From NCBI RefSeq assembly GCF_022179305.1, contig NZ_BPQP01000033.1:1-64000 (forward strand): DNA of 64,000 bases. Reading direction: 5' to 3'. Source of the stretch: Methylobacterium iners. Its GTDB lineage: Bacteria > Pseudomonadota > Alphaproteobacteria > Rhizobiales > Beijerinckiaceae. The translations under genes were made by a program, and so were the position numbers. The notes beneath the pieces were generated by a model that searched no databases, was not told the origin of the DNA, and was given only the letters and a program-made list of their open reading frames with translations. Shown piece after piece: positions 44,776-56,771 of the stretch. Within the stretch, counting starts at the first letter, position 1; every line of letters begins with the position of its first letter.

Positions 44776-45984
44776 ATGGCGGCAACGAGACGGCCTGGAC
44801 GCAATCACCTGTTCGTGCCGGGTCCGACGAACATCCCGGACCGCGTGCAGCGGGCGATGCTGGTTCCCTCCGAGGACCATCGCTCGGTCGATTTCCCGGC
44901 CCTGACCAAGCCCCTGTTCACGGACACCAAGATGGTGTTCGGCTCCACCGACGGCACGATCATCCTGTTCCCGGCCTCCGGCACGGGCATCTGGGAGTCC
45001 GCGCTGACGAACACCCTGGCCCGCGGCGACAAGGTTCTTACCGCCCGCTACGGCCAGTTCAGCCATCTCTGGATCGACATGGCCCAGCGGCTGGGCCTCG
45101 ACGTCATCGTGCAGGACGAGGAATGGGGCACCGGCGCCCACCCCGAGAAGATCGAAGAGGCCCTGCGCGCCGACAAGGGCCACGAGATCAAGGCCGTCAT
45201 GGTCGTCCACAACGAGACCGCCACGGGCGTCACCAGCGACATCGGCGCCGTGCGCAAGGCCATCGACGCGGCCGGCCACCCGGCCCTGCTGTTCGTCGAC
45301 GGCGTGTCCTCGATCGGGTCGCTGCCCTTCTACATGGACGATTGGCGGGTCGATTGCGCCATCGCCGGCTCGCAGAAGGGCCTGATGCTGCCCGCCGGCC
45401 TCGGCGTGATCTGCGTCAGCCCCAAGGCGCTCAAGACCGCCGAGGGCTCGGCCGGCCGCAACGACCGCCTGGGTCACGTCTACTTCGCCTGGGCCGACCA
45501 CCTGAAGCAGAACCCGGGCGGCTACTTCCCCTACACGCCCTCGCTGCCGCTGCTCTACGGCCTGCGCGAGGCGCTCGCCTGCCTCAAGGAGGAAGGCCTC
45601 GAGAACGTCTACCACCGGCACCACGTGCTCGGTGAGGCGACCCGTCAGGCCGTGGCGGCCTGGGGTCTCAAGACCTGCGCCAAGGAGCCCAAGTGGAACT
45701 CCGACACGGTCACCGCGATCCTGGCGCCCGAGGGCGTCGACGCCGCCGCGATCATCAAGCACGCCTACACCCGCTACAACTTGGCGCTCGGCGCAGGCCT
45801 CAGCCAGGTCGCGGGCAAGGTCTTCCGCATCGGGCATGTCGGCGACCTGAACGAGCTCTCGCTACTCGGCGCCATCGCCGGCGCCGAGATGTCGATGCTC
45901 GACAACGGCGTGAAGGTGCAGCCCGGCTCCGGCGTCGCCGCCGCGTCGAGCTACCTGCGCGAGAACCCGCTCTCGAAGTCCTGA
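44776..45984 (+). CDS. sgaA: Serine--glyoxylate aminotransferase
   Basis: 402 residues, class V PLP aminotransferase. It starts ATRRPGRNHLFVPGPTNIPDRVQRAMLVPSEDHRSVDFPAL, typical of serine-glyoxylate aminotransferases. The PLP lysine lies in CAIAGSQKGLMLPAGLGVICVS. It converts serine plus glyoxylate to hydroxypyruvate plus glycine, the amino-transfer step of the serine cycle. A GGAGAG ribosome site precedes it. It is the first gene of the C1 assimilation cluster. Confidence 0.97.
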   Translation: MAATRRPGRNHLFVPGPTNIPDRVQRAMLVPSEDHRSVDFPALTKPLFTDTKMVFGSTDGTIILFPASGTGIWESALTNTLARGDKVLTARYGQFSHLWIDMAQRLGLDVIVQDEEWGTGAHPEKIEEALRADKGHEIKAVMVVHNETATGVTSDIGAVRKAIDAAGHPALLFVDGVSSIGSLPFYMDDWRVDCAIAGSQKGLMLPAGLGVICVSPKALKTAEGSAGRNDRLGHVYFAWADHLKQNPGGYFPYTPSLPLLYGLREALACLKEEGLENVYHRHHVLGEATRQAVAAWGLKTCAKEPKWNSDTVTAILAPEGVDAAAIIKHAYTRYNLALGAGLSQVAGKVFRIGHVGDLNELSLLGAIAGAEMSMLDNGVKVQPGSGVAAASSYLRENPLSKS

Positions 45985-45993
45985 GCCCGATGA

Positions 45994-46024
45994 CCGGGGC
46001 CGGCCACTCGCGCCGGCCCCGGTT
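45994..46024 (+). terminator. Perfect GC hairpin between sgaA and hprA
   Basis: CCGGGGCCGGC-CACTCGC-GCCGGCCCCGG is an 11-bp perfect stem with a 7-base loop. It begins 9 bases after the sgaA stop and is followed by a short TTCTC. It may partly terminate or protect the sgaA mRNA. It lacks a U-run, so readthrough into hprA is expected. Confidence 0.6.
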
Positions 46025-46086
46025 CTCACCCGACCATGCGTATGTAAGTCCGCCCCGATGGGCGCGGACCGTGACCGAGGGTGCAA

Positions 46087-47031
46087 ATGGCGCACAAGAT
46101 CGTCTTTCTCGACCGTGAATCCCTCGACGCGAAGGTCAAGCCCTTCAGCTTTCCTCACGAATACATCGAGCACGAGTCGACCTGGACGCCGGAGGACGTC
46201 GTCGCGCGCCTTCAGGGCGCCTCCATCGCGATCATCAACAAGGTGCCGATGCGCGAGGCGGCCCTGGCGCAGCTCCCCGACCTCAAGCTGATCGCGGTGG
46301 CCGCCACCGGCACGGACGTCGTCGACAAGGCCGCCGCCAAGGCGCGGGGCATCACCGTCGTCAACATCCGCAACTACGCCTTCAACACCGTTCCCGAGCA
46401 CGTCATCGCGCTCATCTTCGCGCTGCGCCGCGCCATCGTGCCCTACGCCAACTCGGTCCGTCGGGGCGATTGGGCGAAGTCGACCCAGTTCTGCTACTTC
46501 GACTACCCGATCCACGACATCGCCGGCTCGACGCTGGGCATCGTCGGCTACGGGGCGCTAGGCAAGTCCATCGCCAAGCGGGCCGAGGCGCTCGGCATGA
46601 AGGTCATCGCCTACGACGTCTTCCCGCAGGACGGCCTCGTCGATTTCGAGACGATCCTGACCGAGTCCGACGTCATCACGCTGCACGCGCCGTTGACACC
46701 CGAGACCAAGAACATGATCGGCCGCGAGCAGCTCGCGAAGATGAAGCGGCACGCCATCCTCATCAACACGGCGCGCGGCGGCCTCGTCGACGAGGAGGCA
46801 CTGGCCGAGGCGCTGAAGGCCGGCACGATCGGCGGCGCGGGCTTCGACGTCGTCGTGAACGAACCGCCCAAGGCCGGCAACGTGCTCTGCGACCTCGACC
46901 TGCCCAACCTCATCGTGACGCCCCACGTCGCCTGGGCGAGCAAGGAGGCGATGCAGATCCTTTCCGACCAGCTCGTGGACAACATCGAGGCCTTCGTCGC
47001 GGGCAAGCCGCAGAACGTGGTGGAGGCCTAA
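46087..47031 (+). CDS. hprA: Hydroxypyruvate reductase (glycerate dehydrogenase)
   Basis: 314 residues from ATG 46087. A D-2-hydroxyacid dehydrogenase. The N-terminal half shows LIAVAATGTDVVDKAAAKARGITVVNIRNYAFNTVPEHVIALIFALRR. The NAD-binding motif GIVGYGALGKSIAKRAEALGMKVIAYD follows. The catalytic Arg is in INTARGGLVDEEAL, with Glu in VVVNEPP and His in TPHVAWAS. It reduces hydroxypyruvate to glycerate in the serine cycle. A family A repeat lies downstream, before mtdA. Confidence 0.97.
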   Translation: MAHKIVFLDRESLDAKVKPFSFPHEYIEHESTWTPEDVVARLQGASIAIINKVPMREAALAQLPDLKLIAVAATGTDVVDKAAAKARGITVVNIRNYAFNTVPEHVIALIFALRRAIVPYANSVRRGDWAKSTQFCYFDYPIHDIAGSTLGIVGYGALGKSIAKRAEALGMKVIAYDVFPQDGLVDFETILTESDVITLHAPLTPETKNMIGREQLAKMKRHAILINTARGGLVDEEALAEALKAGTIGGAGFDVVVNEPPKAGNVLCDLDLPNLIVTPHVAWASKEAMQILSDQLVDNIEAFVAGKPQNVVEA

Positions 47032-47061
47032 GGGAGGCGGCTGGGTCACAGACCGCCCCCT

Positions 47062-47170
47062 TTGTCATTCCAGGGCTGCGAAGCAGAACCCAGAGCCGCT
47101 GACGCGGCAGGCTGAGAACCGCCGGCGGTTCCGGGTTCCGGGCTCGCCTGCGGCGCACTGGAATGGCGAG
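47062..47170. repeat. Family A inverted repeat, copy 5 (inside the serine-cycle cluster)
   Basis: TTTGTCATTCCAGGGCTGCG on the left and CGCACTGGAATGGCGA on the right are imperfect inverted ends. Inner CCCAGAGCCGCTGACGCGGC pairs with the region GGCGGTTCCGGGTTCCGGG. It separates hprA from mtdA and could form a long hairpin in the transcript. Confidence 0.82.
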
Positions 47171-47250
47171 GGCTCTAAGGCGGCTACGTCGAGTACGCTG
47201 AATCAACTGAGAAAGAGCGACCGCGCCGTGACGCGGGCAGAGGAAACGAA

Positions 47251-48114
47251 ATGACCAAGAAACTGCTGTTCCAGTTCGATACCGACCCGGTCCCGAGCGT
47301 GTTCGACACGGTGGTCGGCTACGATGGCGGCGCCGACCACATCACCGGCTACGGCAACGTCACGACGGAGAATGTCGGAGCGCTGGTCGACGGCACGATC
47401 TACACCCGCGGCGGTTCCGAGAAGAAGGGCACCGCCATCTTCGTCGGCGGCGGCAACATGGCGGCCGGCGAAGCGGTGTTTGAGGCGGTGAAGAAGCGCT
47501 TCTTCGGGCCCTTCCGCGTCTCCTGCATGCTCGATTCCAACGGCTCCAACACCACGGCCGCCGCCGGCGTCGCGCTGGTGGTCAAGGCCGCGGGCTCCGT
47601 CCAGGGCAAGAAGGCGGTGGTGCTGGCCGGGACCGGTCCCGTGGGCATGCGCTCGGCGGCCCTGCTCGCCCGGGAGGGCGCCGAGGTCGTGCTGACTGCC
47701 CGCCAGGAGGCTCGCGCCCAGGAGGCCGCCGACGCGATCAACAAGCGCTTCAAGGTGAACATCACGGCCGCCGCGACGCCGGATGCCGCGTCGCGCGCCC
47801 AGGTCGTCAAGGGCGCCAACCTCGTCTTCGCGGCCGGCGCCATCGGCATCGAGCTGCTCGCCGAATCCGACTGGAAGGACGAGGCGAGCATCGCGTTCAT
47901 CGCCGATTACAACGCCCAGCCCCCGCTCGGCTTCGGCGGCATCGAGGCGATGGACAAGGGCAAGGAACGCCACGGCAAGCACGTCTTCGGGGCCCTCGGC
48001 ATCGGCGGCCTCAAGCTCAAGCTCCACCGCGCCTGCGTCGGCAAACTCTTCGAGAACACCGAGACGGTGTTCGACGCCGAGGAGATCTACGCCCTCGCCA
48101 AGTCGATGGCCTGA
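47251..48114 (+). CDS. mtdA: NADP-dependent methylene-tetrahydrofolate/methylene-H4MPT dehydrogenase
   Basis: 287 residues behind AGAGGA. It begins MTKKLLFQFDTDPVPSVFDTVVGYDGGADHITGYGNVT, highly characteristic of MtdA. The NADP-binding GTGPVGMRSAALLAREGAEVVLTARQEARAQ follows, then GANLVFAAGAIGIELL and DYNAQPPLGFGGIE. It oxidises/reduces methylene-H4F in C1 assimilation. It is joined to fchA by a 2-base gap. Confidence 0.97.
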   Translation: MTKKLLFQFDTDPVPSVFDTVVGYDGGADHITGYGNVTTENVGALVDGTIYTRGGSEKKGTAIFVGGGNMAAGEAVFEAVKKRFFGPFRVSCMLDSNGSNTTAAAGVALVVKAAGSVQGKKAVVLAGTGPVGMRSAALLAREGAEVVLTARQEARAQEAADAINKRFKVNITAAATPDAASRAQVVKGANLVFAAGAIGIELLAESDWKDEASIAFIADYNAQPPLGFGGIEAMDKGKERHGKHVFGALGIGGLKLKLHRACVGKLFENTETVFDAEEIYALAKSMA

Positions 48115-48116
48115 TC

Positions 48117-48743
48117 ATGGCGGGCAACGAGACGATCCAGGGCTTCCTCGACGGGCTGGCGAGCTCGGCCCCGACGCCCGGCGGCGGCGGTGCCGCCGCC
48201 ATCCACGGCGCCATGGGCGCCGCGCTGCTCAGCATGGTGTGCAACCTAACCATCGGCAAGAAGAAGTACGTCGAGGTCGAGGCCGAGCTTCGGGAGGTCC
48301 TGGCGAAGTCCGAGGCCCTGCGCGCCGAGCTCACCGGCATGATCGCCGACGACGTCGAGGCCTTTGACGCCGTCATGGCCGCCTACGGGCTGCCGAAAGG
48401 AACCGACGACGAGAAGGCCGCGCGGGCGGAAAAAATCCAGGAGGCGCTCAAGGTCGCCACCGACGTTCCGCTCGCCTGCTGCCGGGTCTGCCGGCAGGTG
48501 ATCGACCTCGCGCAGGTCGTGGCCGAGAAGGGCAATCTCAACGTCATCTCGGATGCGGGCGTGGCCGTGCTCTCCGCCCATGCGGGCCTGCGCAGCGCCG
48601 CGCTCAACGTCTACGTCAACGCCAAGGGCCTCGACGACCGCGCCTTCGCCGAGGCGCGCCTGTCGGAGCTCGAAGGACTGCTCGGCGATGCAGGCCCGCT
48701 CAACGAACGCATCTATGAGATCGTCAAGACCAAGGTGAACTGA
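48117..48743 (+). CDS. fchA: Methenyl-tetrahydrofolate cyclohydrolase
   Basis: 208 residues. It has the FTCD-like fold seen in Fch: IQGFLDGLASSAPTPGGGGAAAIHGAMGAALLSMVCNLTIGKKKY, then a helix-rich middle (DVEAFDAVMAAYGLPKGTDDEKAARAEKIQEALK) and VISDAGVAVLSAHAGLRSAALNVYVNAKGL. It interconverts formyl-H4F and methenyl-H4F, next to MtdA in the pathway and on the chromosome. Confidence 0.97.
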   Translation: MAGNETIQGFLDGLASSAPTPGGGGAAAIHGAMGAALLSMVCNLTIGKKKYVEVEAELREVLAKSEALRAELTGMIADDVEAFDAVMAAYGLPKGTDDEKAARAEKIQEALKVATDVPLACCRVCRQVIDLAQVVAEKGNLNVISDAGVAVLSAHAGLRSAALNVYVNAKGLDDRAFAEARLSELEGLLGDAGPLNERIYEIVKTKVN

Positions 48744-48791
48744 GCCGGTTCACTGAATTCAATAAGCATTCCACTGCCCCTCAAGGCAGAC

Positions 48792-48818
48792 TTGAAAGAG
48801 AATGCAAAAAATTATTAA
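48792..48818 (+). promoter_or_regulatory. Possible internal promoter before mtkA
   Basis: TTGAAA (48792-48797) is followed after about 15 bases by TATTAA (48813-48818), inside an unusually A-rich block (GCAAAAAATTATTAAGG) in otherwise GC-rich DNA. Spacing is a little short. It may start a mtkAB-ppc-mclA transcript. Confidence 0.45.
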
Positions 48819-48831
48819 GGACGCAGGGCTT

Positions 48832-48853
48832 CCCGTGAATTGAACTTTACGGG
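48832..48853 (+). promoter_or_regulatory. Stem-loop in the mtkA leader
   Basis: CCCGTGAA-TTGAAC-TTTACGGG forms an 8-bp stem (one G-T pair) with a 6-base loop, about 20 bases before the AGGAGG of mtkA. It lies just after the possible promoter and could affect mRNA stability or translation. Confidence 0.5.
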
Positions 48854-48888
48854 ATGGTCCGCGCGAGGAAGCGTCAGGAGGTCTCGAC

Positions 48889-50067
48889 ATGGACGTGCAC
48901 GAGTATCAGGCGAAGGAGCTGCTCGCGAGCTTCGGCGTCGCGGTTCCCAAGGGGGCCGTCGCCTTCAGCCCGGACCAGGCCGTCTATGCCGCGACCGAAC
49001 TCGGCGGCTCGTTCTGGGTCGTGAAGGCGCAGATCCATGCCGGCGCCCGCGGCAAGGCCGGCGGAATCAAGCTCTGCCGGACCTACAACGAGGTCCGCGA
49101 CGCGGCCAAGGATCTGCTCGGCAAGCGCCTCGTCACCCTGCAGACCGGCCCAGAGGGCAAGCCCGTCCAGCGCGTCTACGTCGAGACCGCCGATCCCTTC
49201 GAGCGCGAGCTCTACCTCGGCTACGTGCTCGACCGAAAGGCGGAGCGGGTCCGCGTCATCGCCTCGCAGCGCGGCGGCATGGACATCGAGGAGATCGCGG
49301 CCAAGGAGCCGGAGGCGCTGATCCAGGTGGTGGTCGAGCCGGCGGTCGGCCTGCAGCAGTTCCAGGCCCGCGAGATCGCCTTCCAGCTGGGGCTCAACAT
49401 CAAGCAGGTCTCGGCCGCGGTGAGGACGATCATGAACGCCTACCGGGCGTTCCGCGACTGCGACGGCACCATGCTGGAGATCAACCCGCTGGTCGTGACC
49501 AAGGACGACCGCGTGCTGGCGCTCGACGCCAAGATGTCCTTCGACGACAACGCGATGTTCCGCCGGGGCAACATCGCCGACATGCACGATCCCTCGCAGG
49601 GCGACCCGCGCGAGGCGCAGGCGGCCGAGCACAATCTCAGCTATATCGGGCTCGAGGGCGAGATCGGCTGCATCGTCAACGGCGCCGGCCTCGCCATGGC
49701 GACCATGGACATGATCAAGCACGCGGGCGGCGAGCCGGCGAACTTCCTGGACGTGGGCGGCGGCGCCTCGCCGGACCGCGTCGCGACCGCCTTCCGGCTC
49801 GTCCTCTCGGACCGCAACGTCAAGGCGATCCTCGTCAACATCTTCGCCGGCATCAACCGCTGCGATTGGGTCGCGCAGGGCGTGATCCAGGCGGCGCGCG
49901 AGGTGAAGATCGACGTGCCGCTCGTGGTGCGGCTGGCCGGCACGAATGTCGAGGCCGGCCAGAAGATCCTGGCCGAGAGCGGCCTCGACCTCATCACCGC
50001 CGACAGCCTCTCGGACGCGGCGCGCAAGGCCGTCGAGGCCTGCGACGCCGCCAAGCGTAAGCATTAA
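48889..50067 (+). CDS. mtkA: Malate--CoA ligase beta subunit (malate thiokinase)
   Basis: 392 residues behind AGGAGG. This ATP-grasp protein of the succinyl-CoA synthetase beta family begins [26 protein letters not shown] and has [31 protein letters not shown]-terminal CoA-binding parts are [27 protein letters not shown] and [17 protein letters not shown]. Position in the serine cluster identifies malate as the substrate rather than succinate. With MtkB it makes malyl-CoA. Confidence 0.95.
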   Translation: MDVHEYQAKELLASFGVAVPKGAVAFSPDQAVYAATELGGSFWVVKAQIHAGARGKAGGIKLCRTYNEVRDAAKDLLGKRLVTLQTGPEGKPVQRVYVETADPFERELYLGYVLDRKAERVRVIASQRGGMDIEEIAAKEPEALIQVVVEPAVGLQQFQAREIAFQLGLNIKQVSAAVRTIMNAYRAFRDCDGTMLEINPLVVTKDDRVLALDAKMSFDDNAMFRRGNIADMHDPSQGDPREAQAAEHNLSYIGLEGEIGCIVNGAGLAMATMDMIKHAGGEPANFLDVGGGASPDRVATAFRLVLSDRNVKAILVNIFAGINRCDWVAQGVIQAAREVKIDVPLVVRLAGTNVEAGQKILAESGLDLITADSLSDAARKAVEACDAAKRKH

Positions 50068-50082
50068 GTTCGGGAGACCAGC

Positions 50083-50976
50083 ATGAGCATTCTGATCGAC
50101 GAGAAGACCCCGATCATCGTCCAGGGCATCACGGGCGATAAGGGCACCTTCCACGCCAAGGAGATGATGGATTACGGCTCCAACGTCGTCGGCGGCGTCA
50201 CGCCGGGCAAGGGCGGCAAGACCCATCTCGGCCTGCCCGTCTTCAACACCGTCAAGGACGCGGTGCGCCAGACCGGGGCCACCACCTCCATCACCTTCGT
50301 GGCGCCGCCCTTCGCGGCCGACGCGATCATGGAGGCGGCCGATGCCGGCCTCGCGCTGATCTGCTCGATCACCGACGGCATCCCGGCCCAGGACATGATG
50401 CGGGTGAAGCGCTACCTGCGCCGCTACCCCAAGGAGAAGCGCTCGATGGTCGTCGGGCCGAACTGCGCGGGCATCATCTCGCCGGGCAAGTCGATGCTCG
50501 GCATCATGCCCGGCCACATCTACCTCAAGGGCAATGTCGGCGTGATCTCGCGCTCCGGCACCCTGGGCTACGAGGCGGCCGCGCAGATGAAGGCCGAGGG
50601 CATCGGCATCTCGACCTCGGTGGGCATCGGCGGCGACCCGATCAACGGTTCCTCCTTCCTCGATCACCTCGCCCTGTTCGAGCAGGACCCCGAGACGCAC
50701 GCGGTCCTCATGATCGGCGAGATCGGCGGCCCGCAGGAGGCCGAGGCCTCGGCCTGGATCAAGGAGAACATGACGAAGCCTGTGATCGGCTTCGTCGCCG
50801 GCCTCACGGCCCCGAAGGGCCGCCGCATGGGCCACGCCGGGGCGATCATCTCCGCCACCGGCGACAGCGCCGCCGAGAAGGCGGAGATCATGAGGAGCTA
50901 CGGGCTCACGGTCGCGCCAAGCCCCGGCGAGTTCGGCTCCACCGTGGCGCAGGTGATGGCCAAGCGGGCGGCCTGA
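50083..50976 (+). CDS. mtkB: Malate--CoA ligase alpha subunit
   Basis: 297 residues. [45 protein letters not shown] is the CoA-ligase alpha start, with [42 protein letters not shown] and the phosphohistidine site [11 protein letters not shown]. It pairs with MtkA, 15 bases upstream, to form the serine-cycle malyl-CoA synthetase. Confidence 0.95.
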   Translation: MSILIDEKTPIIVQGITGDKGTFHAKEMMDYGSNVVGGVTPGKGGKTHLGLPVFNTVKDAVRQTGATTSITFVAPPFAADAIMEAADAGLALICSITDGIPAQDMMRVKRYLRRYPKEKRSMVVGPNCAGIISPGKSMLGIMPGHIYLKGNVGVISRSGTLGYEAAAQMKAEGIGISTSVGIGGDPINGSSFLDHLALFEQDPETHAVLMIGEIGGPQEAEASAWIKENMTKPVIGFVAGLTAPKGRRMGHAGAIISATGDSAAEKAEIMRSYGLTVAPSPGEFGSTVAQVMAKRAA

Positions 50977-50989
50977 CCGGTGCATTTCC

Positions 50990-51094
50990 CCCTCCCCCTT
51001 GTGGGGAGGGGTAGGGGTGGGGGTGGCTAAGTGACCCTGCCGCTCACCAAGCGGAACCACCCCCACCTCCAACTCCTCCCCACAAGGGGGAGGA
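50990..51094. repeat. Family B intergenic repeat, copy 2
   Basis: CCTCCCCCTTGTGGGGAGGG, GGTGGGGGTGGCTAAGTGACC, AAGCGGAACCACCCCCACCT and CTCCTCCCCACAAGGGGGAG make a long interrupted inverted repeat between mtkB and ppc. It matches 8393-8562 without the nested palindromes. Confidence 0.88.
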
Positions 51095-51126
51095 GAGCTG
51101 CCGTCGCGCGTGAGGCAAGCTCGGCC

Positions 51127-53886
<2,760 letters not shown>

Positions 53887-53949
53887 CCATCGCCTTACGC
53901 GGTGCGCGGGGCGCGCGGCCGTGATCTTCAAGCAAGGAAGGAAACACCC

Positions 53950-54924
53950 ATGAGCTTCACCCTGATCCAGCAGGCCACCCCGCGCCTGCACCGCTCGGAA
54001 CTCGCTGTTCCCGGCTCCAACCCGACCTTCATGGAGAAGTCGGCCGCCTCCGCCGCCGACGTCATCTTCCTCGACCTCGAGGATGCGGTGGCGCCCGACG
54101 ACAAGGAGAAGGCCCGCACCAACATCATCCAGGCGCTCAACGAGATCGACTGGGGCTCGAAGACCATGATGATCCGCATCAACGGTCTCGACACCCACTA
54201 CATGTACCGCGACGTCGTCGACATCGTTGAGGCTTGCCCGCGCCTCGACATGATCCTGATCCCCAAGGTCGGCGTGCCGGCCGACGTCTACGCCATCGAC
54301 GTGCTCGTCACGCAGATCGAGCAGGCCAAGAAGCGGGAGAAGAAGATCGGCTTCGAGGTGCTGATCGAGACGGCGCTCGGCATGGCCAATGTGGAGGCGA
54401 TCGCGACCTCCTCGCCGCGTCTCGAGGCGATGTCCTTCGGCGTGGCCGATTACGCGGCCTCGACCCGGGCCCGCTCCACGGTCATCGGCGGCGTCAACGT
54501 CGATTTCAGCGTGCTCACCGACAAGGACGAGGCCGGCAACCGCCAGACCCATTGGCAGGATCCCTGGCTGTTCGCCCAGAACCGCATGCTGGTGGCCTGC
54601 CGCGCCTACGGCCTCCGGCCCATCGACGGCCCCTTCGGCGATTTCTCCGATCCGGACGGCTACCGCTCGGCGGCCCGGCGCTGCGCCGCGCTCGGCTTCG
54701 AGGGCAAGTGGGCGATCCACCCCTCGCAGATCGAGCTCGCCAACGAGGTCTTCACGCCCTCCGAGGCCGAGGTGAAGAAGGCCCGCCGCATCCTTGAGGC
54801 CATGGAAGAGGCCGCCAAGGCCGGCAAGGGCGCCGTCTCCCTCGACGGCCGCCTCATCGACATCGCCTCGATCCGCATGGCCGAGGCGCTGATCGAGAAG
54901 GCCAACGCCATGGCGGCGAAGTAA
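53950..54924 (+). CDS. mclA: L-malyl-CoA/beta-methylmalyl-CoA lyase
   Basis: 324 residues from ATG 53950 after AGGAAGGAAACACCC. The HpcH/CitE TIM-barrel pattern is clear: RSELAVPGSNPTFMEKSAASAADVIFLDLEDAVAPDDKEKAR, MIRINGLDTHYMYRDVV, and GFEVLIETALGMANVEAIA with the catalytic Glu. SFGVADYAASTRAR and KWAIHPSQIELANEVFTPSEAE follow. It cleaves malyl-CoA to glyoxylate and acetyl-CoA, closing the serine cycle, and also works in the ethylmalonyl-CoA pathway. Confidence 0.97.
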   Translation: MSFTLIQQATPRLHRSELAVPGSNPTFMEKSAASAADVIFLDLEDAVAPDDKEKARTNIIQALNEIDWGSKTMMIRINGLDTHYMYRDVVDIVEACPRLDMILIPKVGVPADVYAIDVLVTQIEQAKKREKKIGFEVLIETALGMANVEAIATSSPRLEAMSFGVADYAASTRARSTVIGGVNVDFSVLTDKDEAGNRQTHWQDPWLFAQNRMLVACRAYGLRPIDGPFGDFSDPDGYRSAARRCAALGFEGKWAIHPSQIELANEVFTPSEAEVKKARRILEAMEEAAKAGKGAVSLDGRLIDIASIRMAEALIEKANAMAAK

Positions 54925-55109
54925 GCCGGGCGCCGTCGGCCGGCGCTCCGTCGCCGGTCACGCCCCGCTGGTCCGGATCGGGCAGCCCTCGATCCGGACA
55001 CGCGCATGCGGACATCCGTCGCCCGCGGGCACGCGAGCGACTCTCGGTCGTTGAAGAGGGCCGATGTCGTGCCGTCTGGCATGGCTCTGGCTGAAGAGGG
55101 AAAACATCC

Positions 55110-55544
55110 ATGCACGTGACGATCGAGGACGCGCACAAGGCCATCGCGGCGGCACGCGCCAAGGCGAAGGAACTCGGCACGCAGATGTGCATCGCCATCG
55201 TGGACTCGGGCGCGAACCTGAAGGCTTTCGACCGGATGGACGACGCCTGGGTCGGCTCCATCGACATCGCGCAGAAGAAGGCGAAGACGGCCGTGTTCTT
55301 CGGCATGCCGACGGGCGAGATCGGCAAGCTCTCGCAGCCCGGCGGCTCGCTCTACGGGATCGAGCACTCGAACCAGGGCCTCATCACCTTCCCGGGCGGC
55401 ATCCCGATCGTCGACGAGGACGGCGTGATGTCGGGTGCCATCGGCGTCAGCGGCTCGAGCGTCGAGAACGATCACGCGGTCGCCGAGGCCGGCGCCCGGG
55501 CGATCGGCACCACGGCGCTGCCGGCCCATCCCTGGCGGACCTGA
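55110..55544 (+). CDS. GlcG/HbpS-family heme-binding-like protein
   Basis: 144 residues, beginning [72 protein letters not shown]. It ends [39 protein letters not shown]. This is the GlcG/DUF336 fold found in HbpS and in glycolate-utilisation clusters. The ATG follows a spaced GAAGAGGG. The function here is unknown, and a link to glyoxylate/glycolate metabolism is inferred from its position right after mclA. Confidence 0.87.
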   Translation: MHVTIEDAHKAIAAARAKAKELGTQMCIAIVDSGANLKAFDRMDDAWVGSIDIAQKKAKTAVFFGMPTGEIGKLSQPGGSLYGIEHSNQGLITFPGGIPIVDEDGVMSGAIGVSGSSVENDHAVAEAGARAIGTTALPAHPWRT

Positions 55545-55580
55545 ACCGGGTCGTGTGCTGAGCACGAGGAGTTCGGCACG

Positions 55581-55615
55581 AAAAAGCCCTGCTCTCGCGA
55601 GCAGGGCTTTTTCTT
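55581..55615 (+). terminator. Strong intrinsic terminator at the end of the serine cluster
   Basis: AAAAAGCCCTGCTC-TCGC-GAGCAGGGCTTTTT is a perfect 14-bp arm pair with A and T runs, so it works in both directions. It separates the GlcG-like gene from the convergent outer-membrane protein gene. Confidence 0.93.
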
Positions 55616-55646
55616 TCGACCGCGATCCTAGCGGACCTTTGCGGCC

Positions 55647-56531
55647 CTAGAAGCTGCCGAACCGATAGGTGAAGCCGGCCTTCACGATGCTGCCCTCGGT
55701 CGTGAAGCGCGAGGTGTAGGAGCCGGTGGCTGCGGTGAGGCCGGTGCTGTTCACGAGCACGTTGCGGCTGCCGAGGTCGTAGCGCAGGTACTCGGCCTTC
55801 AGGGTGATCGCCTGCGCGCCGATGAGGCTGCCGATGAAGTTGAACCGTGCCAGGAAGCTGTCGGTGGGAATCGCGTACTCGATGCCGCCGCCGTAGACGT
55901 AGCCCGTCTCCATGCCGTCGAAGCGGCCCGCATAGGCCAGCGTCCCGGCCGGGTTGAGGAAGTTCGCGGCGTAGGCGACGTTGCCGTAAGCGAAGCCGCC
56001 GGTTCCGTAGACGAGGACGCGGTCGAAGGCGTAGCCGAGCCGGCCCTGCACGGTGCCGAGATAATCGAGGCGCTGGCGCAGGTTGCTCGGGTCCGGCGCC
56101 ACGTTCACGCCTGGGATGACGGGCCCGAAATAGGCGTAGCTCTTGCTGATGTCCGTCCAGGTCACGTTGGCGTCGAGGCCGACCACGAAGCCGGACCCCG
56201 GGGTGAACTGGTAGGTGTAGCCGAGCCCGCCGCCGATATTGCCGAAGCCGTCCTGCTCCGAGCGGAAAGCGCCGGGGCGGCGGCCCTGCGCCACGTTCAG
56301 CTGCGTGTTGGTGATGCCGCCGGCGCCGTTGTTGTTGCCGACGGTGCGGATCGTCTGGCGGTCGCTGAAGGCGTAGGAGCTGTGCGTCCCGATGTGGAAG
56401 CCGGTCCAGGTGAAGACGGGCACCGGGACGAAGGCCGGCGGCGGCGCAGCGCGGCGCGGCAGGTCCGCGGCCGCGGCGGTCCCGGCGAGGAGCGCCGATG
56501 CGGCGCCGGCAATGAGAAGCTTGGCGATCAT
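55647..56531 (-). CDS. Outer-membrane beta-barrel protein (Omp25/RopB-like)
   Basis: 294 residues from ATG 56531. MIAKLLIAGAASALLAGTAAAADLP is a signal peptide with an Ala-x-Ala site. Then PRRAAPPPAFVPVPVFTWTGFHIGTHSSYAF introduces the barrel, with repeating strands (NIGGGLGYTYQF, GFVVGLDANVTW, GRLGYAFDRVLVYGTGGFAYGN, TGYVYGGGIEYAI). It ends with the phenylalanine-terminated strand GFTYRFGSF. It is like the small porin-like Omp25/Omp31 family abundant in Hyphomicrobiales. Confidence 0.88.
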   Translation of the reverse strand: MIAKLLIAGAASALLAGTAAAADLPRRAAPPPAFVPVPVFTWTGFHIGTHSSYAFSDRQTIRTVGNNNGAGGITNTQLNVAQGRRPGAFRSEQDGFGNIGGGLGYTYQFTPGSGFVVGLDANVTWTDISKSYAYFGPVIPGVNVAPDPSNLRQRLDYLGTVQGRLGYAFDRVLVYGTGGFAYGNVAYAANFLNPAGTLAYAGRFDGMETGYVYGGGIEYAIPTDSFLARFNFIGSLIGAQAITLKAEYLRYDLGSRNVLVNSTGLTAATGSYTSRFTTEGSIVKAGFTYRFGSF

Positions 56532-56771
56532 GATGGCGTGTCCGTCCCGAGGTCCCCCGACCCGGCCGCACGGTAGCGGAGAGGCCCGCTCTTGCCTGTC
56601 ACGCGAGGGACACAGCGATGAATCGAAGCTCCGCATCGGCCCGGGACGGCCGGTCACGAATGCGGCATCGGCCGCGGCGCGGGCGTGGCCTCGCCGCGGC
56701 TTGCGACAACGGCCGGTTAAGCATGCTGCCCTATCACGACCCGAGTACCCCGAGCCGTGACAGGAGCGCCG

